DNA of 64,000 bases from Agrobacterium tumefaciens (GCF_017726655.1 NZ_CP072309.1:1608501-1672500), one strand, 5' to 3'; counted from the first letter of the stretch, positions 8,256 to 16,746 are shown. The notes: generated by a model not told the origin, from the letters alone. Translations and numbers: made by a program.

Positions 8256-10330
8256 GGCGGAAAAAGGCTGTCATCGTCGGCATCGTTACGGCCGCGCTGC
8301 TTATCGGCGGCGCGGCCTTCGGTCTTGATGCGCTCGACAAGGCCTATCCGCCGCCGTTGCAGGCCGCAGGGCAGCGATCCTTCGAGGTGCTGGACCGCGA
8401 CGGTAAACTGTTGCGCGCCTTCGCGACACCGGATGGCCGCTGGCGGTTGAGGACCACGGCCGGCGAGGTCGATCCGCAATTCCTGCGGATGCTGGTCGCC
8501 TACGAAGACCAGCGCTTTTACGATCATCACGGCGTCGACCCCTGGGCATTGTTGCGCTCCGCCTGGCAACTGGCGAGCAACGGGCGGATCGTCTCCGGCG
8601 CCTCGACGCTGTCCATGCAGGTGGCGCGGCTGATCGAGCCGCGCGCCGACCGATCTTTTTCAGCGAAATTGCTGCAAGCCGCGCGCGCACTCCAGATCGA
8701 GAGAAGGCTTAATAAGGCCGAGATTCTTGATCTCTATCTGAATATTGCCCCTTATGGCGGTAATCTCGAGGGTGTTAGAGCTGCAAGCCTCGCCTGGTTC
8801 GACAAGGAGCCGACCCGGCTGGACACGGCGCAAGCGGCGCTTCTGGTAGCGCTGCCGCAACTGCCGGAAAAACGCCGCCCGGACCGTTTTCCGGACGCGG
8901 CGAAACAGGCGCGCGAACGGGTCCTGCAACGGCTTGCCGTGGAGCGCGTGGTGGGAGAGGGAGAGGCGGAGCGGGCTTCAACCGCGGCAGTGCCTCTGAA
9001 CCGGCAGGACTTGCCCGCCTTTGCGCCACATATGGCAGTCGCCGCCCGCGCCCGGTATCCAAATGCTGCCAATGTCCGTTCGACGCTAAATTTGACGATT
9101 CAGCGGGAGTTGGAAGCTGTTGCCCGGCATGCGGCCGAAAAAATCGGTGACAAGGTCTCTGTTGCCATCGTGATGGCGGATGCACAGACCGGCGATATTC
9201 TGGCAGAAGTTGGCTCCGCGGACTATCTCGATACGGCAAGACGCGGCTTCGTGGAGATGAGCCGCGCCATCCGCTCACCAGGTTCGACGCTCAAGCCCTT
9301 TATCTACGGGCTCGCCTTTGAAGACGGCCTTGTCGGACAGGAAACCATTATTGAAGATCGGCCTGCAGATTTTTCAGGTTACCGGCCACGCAATTTCGAC
9401 ATGCATTATCAAGGCGATGTCAGCATCCGCCAAGCGCTGCAACTGTCGCTCAACGTCCCGGCAGTCAAGCTTTTGGATGCGGTCAGCCCGGCTGCGCTGA
9501 TGGTCCGGTTCCGGCGGGCGGGTGTCAAGCTTGTGCTTCCCGCCAATGAAGCGCCGGGCCTTGCCATCGCGCTCGGTGGCGCAGGGATTTCTCTGGTTGA
9601 TCTGGTCCAGCTTTACGCCGGGCTTGCCGGTGGCGGGAAGCCGGTTCGTCTTGGAGACGGCATACGTTCCTCGCCTGAACGGATGGAGGGCGACCGGCTG
9701 TTTTCGGATGCCGCCATCTGGAATATCTCTGACACGCTCTCCGGCGTGTTGCCGCCGCTTGGGATGAAGCAGCGGGGCATCGCCTATAAGACCGGCACCA
9801 GCTATGGCTATCGCGATGCCTGGTCGGTGGGTTACGACGGGCGGCATGTCATCGGTGTGTGGGTTGGCCGCGCCGATAATGGTTCCGTCCCCGGGATTGC
9901 CGGCTATGCGACGGCAGCCCCGATCCTGTTCGACGCTTTCGCGAAATCCGGCGTCGCCATCACGCCCATGCCTGCGGCGCCATCGGGCGTGGCGCGCCTT
10001 TCGGTGGCGGACCTTCCAGCCAACCAGCGCCGTTTCACGACCACGGCAAGCGGGTTGCTGTCGGCGTCAAGGCGAGAGAGCGCACCCCGCATCGTCTACC
10101 CGCCGGAAGGCGCGCGGGTAGAGCTTTCCAGTCAGTCTGGCATTTCGCCGCTCGTGCTCAAGCTCCAGGGCGGGCGCGCACCCTTCCGGTGGCTTGCCAA
10201 CGGCCGACCGCTGCCAGACCCATCTCATCGCCGCAACAGCGAGTGGCGGCCGGAGGGACAAGGCTTTTCGACACTTACGGTCATAGACGCTGACGGCCGG
10301 GCGTCGAGTGTTCGCGTGTTCGTTGAATGA
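8252..10330 (+). CDS. pbpC: Penicillin-binding protein 1C
   Basis: A 692-residue class A penicillin-binding protein. A membrane anchor occupies about residues 6-26. The glycosyltransferase domain has the catalytic glutamate in YEDQRFYDHHGVD (Glu85). The transpeptidase domain carries S345-TLK348, SLN at 399-401 and KTG at 512-514, so both activities look intact. The last roughly 90 residues match the C-terminal extension typical of PBP1C. It polymerises and crosslinks peptidoglycan on the periplasmic face. Translation is probably coupled to the upstream macroglobulin gene through the ATGA overlap. Family length and motif order are normal. Confidence 0.95.
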   Translation: MRRKKAVIVGIVTAALLIGGAAFGLDALDKAYPPPLQAAGQRSFEVLDRDGKLLRAFATPDGRWRLRTTAGEVDPQFLRMLVAYEDQRFYDHHGVDPWALLRSAWQLASNGRIVSGASTLSMQVARLIEPRADRSFSAKLLQAARALQIERRLNKAEILDLYLNIAPYGGNLEGVRAASLAWFDKEPTRLDTAQAALLVALPQLPEKRRPDRFPDAAKQARERVLQRLAVERVVGEGEAERASTAAVPLNRQDLPAFAPHMAVAARARYPNAANVRSTLNLTIQRELEAVARHAAEKIGDKVSVAIVMADAQTGDILAEVGSADYLDTARRGFVEMSRAIRSPGSTLKPFIYGLAFEDGLVGQETIIEDRPADFSGYRPRNFDMHYQGDVSIRQALQLSLNVPAVKLLDAVSPAALMVRFRRAGVKLVLPANEAPGLAIALGGAGISLVDLVQLYAGLAGGGKPVRLGDGIRSSPERMEGDRLFSDAAIWNISDTLSGVLPPLGMKQRGIAYKTGTSYGYRDAWSVGYDGRHVIGVWVGRADNGSVPGIAGYATAAPILFDAFAKSGVAITPMPAAPSGVARLSVADLPANQRRFTTTASGLLSASRRESAPRIVYPPEGARVELSSQSGISPLVLKLQGGRAPFRWLANGRPLPDPSHRRNSEWRPEGQGFSTLTVIDADGRASSVRVFVE

Positions 10331-10355
10331 GCGGAGTGGCGATTCGCGCCGGTTT

Positions 10356-10688
10356 TCAAGGCTCCGCCAGATCCGTGGCGTCCTGCCCTTGTTGAGCCAC
10401 GTTCAGAGAATGGCTATCGATACGGTCTTTCAATGACGCGACGACGGCCTCCAGAAACTCCCGCCGCCGCCCGTTGGTCGTCGCCGCCAGCGTCACCTGC
10501 AAGCGGCTGCTGATCCTGTTCAGAAAACCAAGATGATCGAAGCGATCGGCGGCGATATTAACCTCCACCTCGTCCATATAGTGAGCCAGATGCGGTTCGA
10601 GCGCCAGATTATTGTCCGTTTGGTAGCAGGCCGCCATCCGTTCGCCCAGCGTGGACATCTGCACGTATGGGCCATATTCGTCGATCAT
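10356..10688 (-). CDS. Hypothetical protein, 110 residues
   Basis: I do not recognise this protein. It is 110 residues, mixed charged and hydrophobic, with no signal peptide or membrane segment. A good AGGAG lies five bases before the ATG at 10688, and a TTG three bases earlier is less likely. It is convergent with pbpC and follows the anti-sigma gene on the same strand after a gap of about 176 bases. A short perfect hairpin (GCGTTT-CC-AAACGC, 10711-10724) lies in its leader. The strong ribosome-binding site and an open frame that fills the gap between neighbours support a real gene. No function is proposed. Confidence 0.6.
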   Translation of the reverse strand: MIDEYGPYVQMSTLGERMAACYQTDNNLALEPHLAHYMDEVEVNIAADRFDHLGFLNRISSRLQVTLAATTNGRRREFLEAVVASLKDRIDSHSLNVAQQGQDATDLAEP

Positions 10689-10864
10689 CAAATCTCCTTC
10701 CTTCTCCGCAGCGTTTCCAAACGCGGATATACATCCTGACAGGACATAAGAAGAGATTGCAGGCTTTCAACGTTCCCGGCGCGGGCGTTGAATTTTCTGT
10801 GTCCGAAAGTGATCTTGCCGCCCTCCCAGCCAGAGAATCTCTCCTGAGGCGCGGCGAAGCGCGG

Positions 10865-11575
10865 CTATGAAGACCGCGCCGTGCCGACCGCGATGACCGG
10901 ACCGGTCGCTTGACCGGTGGGCGATCCGCCGAACGGTTCCACACTGATGGCGAAGGTCGTGCCCGCCGTTATCTCTTGGCGCATGTTGGCGGGGATGATC
11001 AGGTCACCCGTCGCCCCCGGCTGGAATACGCCCAGCGAACGCGTCTTGCCGCCATCCATTACAAGCCACAGTTCCAGTGACTTCTCGTCGCTCTTGCCGG
11101 TCGCAACAGGGACGATATGCATTCGTCCCGATTCCGCATCGTAAGAGGCGAGCAGATTGACCTGGCTGTCCGTGGTGGCAAGCTCAGCCACAAGCGGTGC
11201 GGTGCCCTGCCGGTTGTCGGGCAGCGCTGCGTAGACGATGGCTGCCACCGCCGCCGCACTCGTCGCGACTGAAATCCAGCGCCAGAACGATGCCGAATTC
11301 CAAAGGCTGCCGTTGTTGTTGGCGGCCTTGCCGCCGAACAGGCGCTCTTCAATACGGGCAAAAACAGTGGCGCTTGGCACCTGTTCCGCATATTCGGCAT
11401 TGAAGTCGGAAAACTCGGCTTCCCAGCGCTGCACGAGTTGCGCGAAAGCCCTGTCGTCTTCAATCCGCCGTTCCAGTTCGCGGCGCTTTTCGAGCGGTAA
11501 AACGCCAAGCACATATTCGCCGGCGAGTATTTCATCGCGCGAGTGCTTTCCGCCGCTCTGGTCGCCCGTTGTCAT
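10865..11575 (-). CDS. Anti-sigma factor, RskA-like
   Basis: A 236-residue membrane anti-sigma factor. The cytoplasmic N-terminus (about 1-85) has the pattern LAGEYVLGVL and RRELERRIEDD found in RskA-type anti-sigma domains. One transmembrane helix follows at about 98-118, and an extracytoplasmic RskA-type domain runs to the end (LELWLVMDGGKTRSLG). No HxxxCxxC zinc motif or cupin domain is seen, so this is not a ChrR-type zinc anti-sigma. It should bind and hold the sigma factor encoded just upstream. The ATG at 11575 overlaps the sigma stop codon (ATGA), which is why I prefer it to an ATG 12 bases earlier. The inducing signal is not evident from sequence. Confidence 0.85.
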   Translation of the reverse strand: MTTGDQSGGKHSRDEILAGEYVLGVLPLEKRRELERRIEDDRAFAQLVQRWEAEFSDFNAEYAEQVPSATVFARIEERLFGGKAANNNGSLWNSASFWRWISVATSAAAVAAIVYAALPDNRQGTAPLVAELATTDSQVNLLASYDAESGRMHIVPVATGKSDEKSLELWLVMDGGKTRSLGVFQPGATGDLIIPANMRQEITAGTTFAISVEPFGGSPTGQATGPVIAVGTARSS

Positions 11576-12114
11576 CGCTGCATGCACTCTCTAAGTTTGA
11601 GAAGACTTCGCCGCAGCCATGTTCTGATGGTATTTAACGGCACGCGTAGCTCGTCTGCGAGTTCGATATAGCTCAAACCTTCGACATAGGCCCGGCGCAC
11701 CGCCTGTGCATGAACCGTCTCCAGTTGCTTCATGCAATCGTCGATCCTGCGGCCTTCATCTGTCAGAACGACCTGTTGTTCGGGGTCGCGGACGGACTCG
11801 TCAGCCAGATCGTAGGCCTCATCGAGGTCGTCGCCAATCGGTTTGCGTGCCCGGATCGTGTCGATTGCATGATTGCGGGCGATTGCCGCAAGCCAGGTGG
11901 TCGGCTTGCCGGCGGTTGTGGCGAAAGTCCGGGCGCGCTGCCAGACCTTGATATAGATTTCCTGCAGGGCCTCTTCGGCGTCGGTTCTGTCGCGCAGGAT
12001 TTTCATGCAGATGCCGAAAAGCTTCGGGCTGGTTGCCTGATAAAGCGAGACGAATGCTGAACGATCACCCATGCCGACACGGTTGATAAGGGTAGCGATC
12101 TCTGTGCCCTGCAT
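11572..12114 (-). CDS. ECF-type RNA polymerase sigma factor
   Basis: A 180-residue extracytoplasmic-function sigma factor. Region 2 is visible at about 15-75 (FVSLYQATSPKLFGICMKIL, then DAEEALQEIYIKVW). Region 4 lies at about 120-178 with an HTH of the form GLSYIELADEL and LNTIRTWLRRSLLKL. The ATG at 12114 is preceded by AGGAAGG; a longer reading from further upstream adds 42 unlikely residues. It is translationally coupled to the downstream RskA-like anti-sigma. The gene follows the lipid-modification operon on the same strand after 122 bases. Its likely targets are the paired TGAAAC-N17-CGTAT promoters at 16616-16709; this is inferred from proximity and promoter type. Confidence 0.93.
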   Translation of the reverse strand: MQGTEIATLINRVGMGDRSAFVSLYQATSPKLFGICMKILRDRTDAEEALQEIYIKVWQRARTFATTAGKPTTWLAAIARNHAIDTIRARKPIGDDLDEAYDLADESVRDPEQQVVLTDEGRRIDDCMKQLETVHAQAVRRAYVEGLSYIELADELRVPLNTIRTWLRRSLLKLRECMQR

Positions 12115-12236
12115 TCGAACCTTCCTTGCTGCTCGCCCTTTATAGGGTTGTCTTTCGCAGGAAGACAAGAGACGCCTGACAGGAAGTTCGCGCCATGGCA
12201 AAACCGAGGGCGATAGAGTGGTGAATGAACAGGCTG

Positions 12237-12668
12237 TCATGAGACGCCCGCCGAATTTTCAAGTGGGCCAAGCAGACGCACGGTAACGAGATAACCAATG
12301 GTCGCCGCGGCGGCGGAAACAAAAGTTCCCCACACCAGATCGGCAATGGTAAGGGTCGTCGGCCAAGTCTTCAACGTCGCCTGGTTGGTCAGATCGTAGG
12401 TGGCATAGGCCATGAAGCCAACAACTGCGCCATAGAGGAGCGCGGACGTCCATTCTCCCGAGAGCAGGGCAGGCCGGACCGCGAGGAACGTCAGCCCCGC
12501 AGCGTAGATGAGATAGAAGATGATCGCCGGCGCAGCCCTGAAATTGTCTGCCAGAAGCTCGCCGATGGCCGGTCGGTAAAGGCGCGATGCCATCGTGCTC
12601 AGCCAGATGAAATCGATCACCAGAAAGGCGACGAGGGTCAGGACATAGGCGGCGATATAGGTCTTCAT
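12237..12668 (-). CDS. DUF2177 family membrane protein
   Basis: A 143-residue integral membrane protein with four predicted helices. The DUF2177 pattern is visible: an opening YVLTLVAFLVIDFIWL, and YATYDLTNQATLKTWP near residues 84-99. The biochemical function is unknown. The family often occurs beside ECF sigma factors and cyclopropane-synthase-like methyltransferases in Proteobacteria, as here, which suggests a role in membrane lipid modification or photo-oxidative stress. I choose the ATG at 12668 because an AAGGGA lies upstream and the protein then begins directly with a membrane helix. It follows the DUF2147 gene after 90 bases. Confidence 0.85.
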   Translation of the reverse strand: MKTYIAAYVLTLVAFLVIDFIWLSTMASRLYRPAIGELLADNFRAAPAIIFYLIYAAGLTFLAVRPALLSGEWTSALLYGAVVGFMAYATYDLTNQATLKTWPTTLTIADLVWGTFVSAAAATIGYLVTVRLLGPLENSAGVS

Positions 12669-12758
12669 CGATACTTTCCCTTTCAGGACATGAGAGAATG
12701 CGAGGTTGGTGTTGAAGCGGTTCAATCAATTGGATCGATGGGACAGCCGAGGAGAATC

Positions 12759-13136
12759 TTAGTCGATCCTGGTCCAGTCGATGCCTTTGCAAAGGAGGCC
12801 GGCGACAATGCAGCCTTTCGTGGTCATGCTGTTACCCGCCACCTTCACCGTTAGCTTGTAGGACTTGTCGCGCTGCGGGTCGAAGGCGGTGCCGGAATAG
12901 CTTCCAGCCCCGCTTTCCTTGATGGTCATGATCAGCCGGTCGCCAGTCTTTTCCTTCGGCGTGCCCGGCTTTATCCAGGTATTGGTGGCGCACATGTTTT
13001 GCCCGCAGGGAGCAATGGCCACTTTCGCCTTGCCGTCACCGCGCGCCCAATTGCCCTCGATATCCGCTGCCGTAGCGCTGAACGCTGCAAGCAGAGGAAC
13101 CAGCGCGAATGCGATGTTCAACCTTTTGATGCGCAT
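12759..13136 (-). CDS. DUF2147 family periplasmic protein
   Basis: A 125-residue protein with a clear signal peptide (cleavage likely after FSATAA, about residue 24). A DUF2147 domain follows: IEGNWARGDGKAKVAIAPCG, then TGDRLIMTIKESG. The mature protein has four cysteines in two spaced pairs, so disulfides are possible in the periplasm. The function is not known. It starts 25 bases after the methyltransferase gene and is probably part of the same operon running from 16569 downwards, which suggests a link with lipid or envelope modification. Confidence 0.85.
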   Translation of the reverse strand: MRIKRLNIAFALVPLLAAFSATAADIEGNWARGDGKAKVAIAPCGQNMCATNTWIKPGTPKEKTGDRLIMTIKESGAGSYSGTAFDPQRDKSYKLTVKVAGNSMTTKGCIVAGLLCKGIDWTRID

Positions 13137-13161
13137 TGCTTATCTCCGAGTTCGTCGCGCC

Positions 13162-14394
13162 TCATGGATGTTCGATCGTGTAGAAGCCTACATTGATGGT
13201 CCCCTCAATGAAGCCGGCCTCGCAATAACACAGGTAATAATCCCAGAGCCTGCGGAAGTGCTCGTCAAAGCCTAGCAGCGATATCGTCTGCCACTTCGCA
13301 TGGAAACGGTGTCGCCAATCTGCGAGGGTGCGAGCATAGCTCTTTCCGAAGAGCTCCTTGTCAGTGAGCTTCATGCCGGCTTTGCCGACCGCTTTTTCAA
13401 GTGCGCTGTCGGACGGCAGGAAGCCACCGGGGAAAACATATTTCTGAATGAAATCGGCCTTTCGCCGGTAGGTATCGAAGCGGTCCTCATCGATCGAAAT
13501 AATCTGGAGGACTGCGCGGCCGCCAGGTTTCAGGCACCGCTTCAGCGCTTCGAAATAGCTGGGCCAATAGGCCTCTCCGACAGCCTCGAACATTTCGATC
13601 GAGACGATACGATCGAATTGTCCATTCACGTCCCGGTAATCCTGCAGCCTCAGATCGATGGAAGCTGTTTTCTCTGCTTTTACGACCGCTGATGTCGCCC
13701 ATTGCAATTGCGAGGGAGAGAGCGTGATGCCGGTGACGTTGGAGCCGCTATGCGTCGCGAGATGGATCGCCAGCGCTCCCCAGCCGCAGCCGATCTCCAA
13801 CACGCTTTCGCCGCCGGTCAGTTGCAGCTTTTCGGCAATGCGATCCAGTTTCCTGAGCTGCGCAGTTTCGAGCGTTTTTGTCGTGTCATCGAAGATTGCC
13901 GAAGAATAGAGCATCGAGGAATCGAGCCATTGCCGGTAGAACTCGTTGCCGAGATCGTAATGCGCTTCGATGTTGCGACGGCTGCCGCGTTTTGTGTTGG
14001 CGTTCAACGCATGTGCGATCCGGTTGACGAAACGCATCGGCAAACTCCCGCGCGTCGAATTTTCGAAGGCCTCGCGGTTTTGCGCGGCGAAACGGATAAG
14101 TGCGGTCAGGTCGGGCGTCGACCAATCATTTTCCATGTAGCCCTCGGCAAAGCCGATATCGCCGTTGACGAGAAGCCTGCGGATCGCCCGCCAGTTGTGC
14201 AGTACGAGGACCGCCTCGCTGCCATCGGACTCGCCCGATCGTTCCAGCGTTGTGCCGCCTGGAAGGGTGATACGGATTCGGCCACGCTCGATATTGTTCA
14301 AGAGCCGGTTGATGAGCCAGATGCCCAAGCGCGGGCCACGGTTCAGGCTGGCATTTTGCACCGGTAGTTCCGATAGATTGTCAAACGGGGTCAT
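13162..14394 (-). CDS. Cyclopropane-fatty-acyl-phospholipid synthase family methyltransferase (copy 1)
   Basis: A 410-residue cytoplasmic enzyme of the cyclopropane synthase family. The N-terminal lipid-binding region precedes the signature HYDLGNEFYRQWLD (about 145-158), the SAM site VLEIGCGWGALA (about 198-209) and the C-terminal FIEGTINVGFY. Family members transfer a methylene or methyl group from SAM to the double bond of unsaturated acyl chains in membrane phospholipids. The start overlaps the end of the DUF1365 gene. The context (FAD oxidoreductase, DUF1365, ECF sigma) resembles the sigma-E controlled gene set linked to furan fatty acids in Rhodobacter sphaeroides, so the product may be a methylated or furan fatty acid rather than a plain cyclopropane ring. 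A second paralogue lies at 17547-18572. Confidence 0.88.
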   Translation of the reverse strand: MTPFDNLSELPVQNASLNRGPRLGIWLINRLLNNIERGRIRITLPGGTTLERSGESDGSEAVLVLHNWRAIRRLLVNGDIGFAEGYMENDWSTPDLTALIRFAAQNREAFENSTRGSLPMRFVNRIAHALNANTKRGSRRNIEAHYDLGNEFYRQWLDSSMLYSSAIFDDTTKTLETAQLRKLDRIAEKLQLTGGESVLEIGCGWGALAIHLATHSGSNVTGITLSPSQLQWATSAVVKAEKTASIDLRLQDYRDVNGQFDRIVSIEMFEAVGEAYWPSYFEALKRCLKPGGRAVLQIISIDEDRFDTYRRKADFIQKYVFPGGFLPSDSALEKAVGKAGMKLTDKELFGKSYARTLADWRHRFHAKWQTISLLGFDEHFRRLWDYYLCYCEAGFIEGTINVGFYTIEHP

Positions 14395-15199
14395 GAATCT
14401 TGGCCTCGATTTGCGACGATAATGGTGGAATGAAGGAGATAGGCTCGGCAGGCGGCGGCGGGCGTTTTCGAAGGCCGACGCCCTTGAACCAGATTTTCAG
14501 GGCCTCCCAATGGATGCCCAGGACGACCTTGAGTGTCAGAAACGGTATGCGAACGAAGGCTTTGAGGAGCGCACGGTCGGTGAGCTCCTCGCGTCGGGCC
14601 AGATGCCGCGCGGTCAAGACGATGCCATCCCTGTCGTAAGTCTGAATAACAATCTTAAGCGTATCGGCAGGGGGCGCGACGCGGAAAACATAGCGCAGCT
14701 CCATGTCCATGAAGGGGGAGACGTAGAAGGCTTTGTCGCACCGCTGGACGACCTCATCGTCTTCACGCGCCTCCACGGGGATCAGATAGGAATGTCGCTC
14801 ACCAAAGGTATTATCCACTTGCCACAGGATTGCCTTCAGCGACATGTCGCGGCCGTAGCAGAAGAACACGCTGAGAGGGTTGAAGGACCAGCCGAGCAGA
14901 CGCGGCATGGTGAGCAGTCGGATGGGCCCTCCGTCGGCGACGATGCCCGCCGCGATCATTGCTGTTTCGATCTGGCGGCGAAGATCTGTCCTGCTCCCAT
15001 TGCCCCGGTCCTTGCGATGGAAAGAAAACAGGTTGAACCGGTCGACGGAAAAAAATCGCAGTTTTCGGTTGAGAAGGTCCAGCTCGTCGAGATCGAGAAG
15101 CAGAGAATAAATGCGATAGGCCAGCTTGTGACTTTTGGGCTTGAAGCGAGCATGGGTCACATGGCCTGGAAAGAGTGCAGAGGCGAGGGGAGGCGTCAT
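14381..15199 (-). CDS. DUF1365 family protein
   Basis: A 272-residue DUF1365 protein. The family opening is visible as LFPGHVTHARFKPKSHKLAYRIYSLLLDLDEL (split; residues about 9-40), followed by LLTMPRLLGWSFNPLSVFFCY near residues 96-116. Its biochemical activity is not established. It is almost always encoded between an FAD-dependent amine-oxidase-like gene and a cyclopropane-synthase-like methyltransferase, and it overlaps both neighbours here, so the three proteins probably act in one pathway on acyl chains. No signal peptide is seen. Confidence is high for the family and low for any specific activity. Confidence 0.88.
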   Translation of the reverse strand: MTPPLASALFPGHVTHARFKPKSHKLAYRIYSLLLDLDELDLLNRKLRFFSVDRFNLFSFHRKDRGNGSRTDLRRQIETAMIAAGIVADGGPIRLLTMPRLLGWSFNPLSVFFCYGRDMSLKAILWQVDNTFGERHSYLIPVEAREDDEVVQRCDKAFYVSPFMDMELRYVFRVAPPADTLKIVIQTYDRDGIVLTARHLARREELTDRALLKAFVRIPFLTLKVVLGIHWEALKIWFKGVGLRKRPPPPAEPISFIPPLSSQIEAKIHDPV

Positions 15200-16569
15200 G
15201 CAACAGCCTCCACCGGTTCTTCGTCTTTCGCGATCGTTGACATATCCAGCCGGATTATCCGGCCGCTATCGTCGGCAACCTGCCACGGTCGTTTGACCCC
15301 ACCAAGGTCTTCGGCAACGGCGAGGCCTGCCTGAAGTCCGTCTTCATGAAAGCCGGAGCCGAAATAGGCGCCGCAGAACCAGGTGTTTCGCAGACCCTGC
15401 AACGCCCATAGCTGCTGGCGCATCTGTTCGGTGCCTGCGTCGAAAACGGGGTGCTGATAGGTTTCCTCGGCAATTATTTTTTCCTGCTCCGGCTCTCGTA
15501 ACGGGTTTAGCGTCACGAAAGTGTCGGCGGTGTCTCCGAGCGGTTGAAGCCTGTTCATCCAATAGGTGATGCTCGGCTGGCCGGCATCCCTCTTCGTGTC
15601 CGTCACATAGTTCCAGCTGGACCAGGCGGCGCGACGGCGCGGCATGAAGCTGCTGTCGGTGTGTAAGACAGCTCGGTTTTGTGTATAGGCAAATGCGCCG
15701 AGAATGCGCCGCTCAAGGGGCGTTGCATCGGCCAGCATGTCTAGGGCCTGATCGGCATGGGCCGCGATCACAACGTCATCGAAACGCTCGACTTTTCCAT
15801 TTCCGCTGACGATCTCCACGCCGTCGGGCAGGCGGTGGATGCGCGTCACGGGAGCTGAGAGGTGCACGCGGTCATCGAAAGGTGCGGTGATGCGTTTGAC
15901 ATATTCTTGCGCGCCACCAACAACTGTGCGCCAGATCGGTCGGTTGCGCAAAAGCAGCAGTCCATGATTGCGGCAGAACTTTATGAAATGTGCCGCCGGG
16001 TATCGGCCGACTTCCATCGCCGGCGTTGACCAGATCGCCGCTGCCATGGGGTAGAGGTGATCGTCACGGAACGCCGAGCCAAAGTGGTTGCGGGTCAGAT
16101 AGTCATCGAGCGAAAGGTCGCCCATGTTGGGCAGATCGCGAGGGGCGTTGCGGTAAAATCGCAGGACGTCGGCAAGCATGGACCAGAAACGCGGCCTGAT
16201 GAGATTGGATTTCTGTGCGAGAAGCCCAAATCCGGTTCCGCCGGAATACTCGAAGCTGCCATTATCGAGAGACACCGCGAAAGACATGTTGGATGCGGCC
16301 GTTGGCACGCCGAGGACTTTGAAAAGTGCGGTGAGGTTGGGGTAGGTCACCTCGTTATAAACGATGAAACCGGTATCCACGTGAACAGGTCCATTATCAG
16401 TGTCGAAGGTGACGGTATTGGTATGGCCGCCAATACGGTCAGATGCTTCGAAAACCGTCACATCATGCCGCTGCGACAGAAGCCACGCCGCCGACAGGCC
16501 CGAAATGCCCGTCCCCACCACGGCGATCCGGCGCTGGCCTACGTGTTGTCTCGCTTCAGTGCCGCTCAT
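15196..16569 (-). CDS. FAD-dependent oxidoreductase (amine-oxidase fold)
   Basis: A 457-residue flavoprotein. The N-terminal Rossmann dinucleotide site reads VVGTGISGLSAAWLL, followed by an acidic residue in VFEASDRIGGHTNTV, typical of the NAD(P)/FAD-binding amine oxidase superfamily. The C-terminal FAD contact is probably in WFCGAYFGSGFHEDG. Members encoded with DUF1365 and a cyclopropane-synthase-like enzyme are thought to desaturate or oxidise membrane acyl chains; the exact reaction here is inferred. The ATG at 16569 has GAGGAAA before it and is preferred to an ATG 18 bases upstream. It is the first gene of the minus-strand operon and is preceded by an ECF-type promoter at 16616-16644. 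Confidence 0.85.
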   Translation of the reverse strand: MSGTEARQHVGQRRIAVVGTGISGLSAAWLLSQRHDVTVFEASDRIGGHTNTVTFDTDNGPVHVDTGFIVYNEVTYPNLTALFKVLGVPTAASNMSFAVSLDNGSFEYSGGTGFGLLAQKSNLIRPRFWSMLADVLRFYRNAPRDLPNMGDLSLDDYLTRNHFGSAFRDDHLYPMAAAIWSTPAMEVGRYPAAHFIKFCRNHGLLLLRNRPIWRTVVGGAQEYVKRITAPFDDRVHLSAPVTRIHRLPDGVEIVSGNGKVERFDDVVIAAHADQALDMLADATPLERRILGAFAYTQNRAVLHTDSSFMPRRRAAWSSWNYVTDTKRDAGQPSITYWMNRLQPLGDTADTFVTLNPLREPEQEKIIAEETYQHPVFDAGTEQMRQQLWALQGLRNTWFCGAYFGSGFHEDGLQAGLAVAEDLGGVKRPWQVADDSGRIIRLDMSTIAKDEEPVEAVA

Positions 16570-16615
16570 GTTTCCTCGCCGTTGCATTTCACAAATTTGT
16601 CTACGTCTGGCGGCA

Positions 16616-16644
16616 GATACGGGCGAGTGGCCTGATAAGTTTCA
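16616..16644 (-). promoter_or_regulatory. ECF-type promoter for the FAD oxidoreductase operon
   Basis: On the minus strand TGAAAC (16644-16639) is followed by 17 bases and CGTATC (16621-16616), a textbook ECF -35/-10 pair. The predicted transcript starts about 40 bases before the ATG at 16569. The same elements with the same spacing face the other way at 16681-16709. Confidence 0.7.
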
Positions 16645-16680
16645 GGCGGCCAATGTTTTTTTGAATTTTTTTCTGAAACC

Positions 16681-16709
16681 TGAAACTCTTTCGGTGGTTC
16701 GGTCGTATT
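16681..16709 (+). promoter_or_regulatory. ECF-type promoter for the DUF1295-methyltransferase operon
   Basis: TGAAAC (16681-16686), 17 bases, then CGTATT (16704-16709) on the plus strand. It has the same -35 and nearly the same -10 as the divergent promoter 36 bases away, suggesting one sigma factor drives both operons. It lies about 38 bases before the chosen start of the DUF1295 gene. Confidence 0.7.
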
Positions 16710-16746
16710 TGCTGTCACGAAACGCGACCTCAACCTTTAAAGTACG

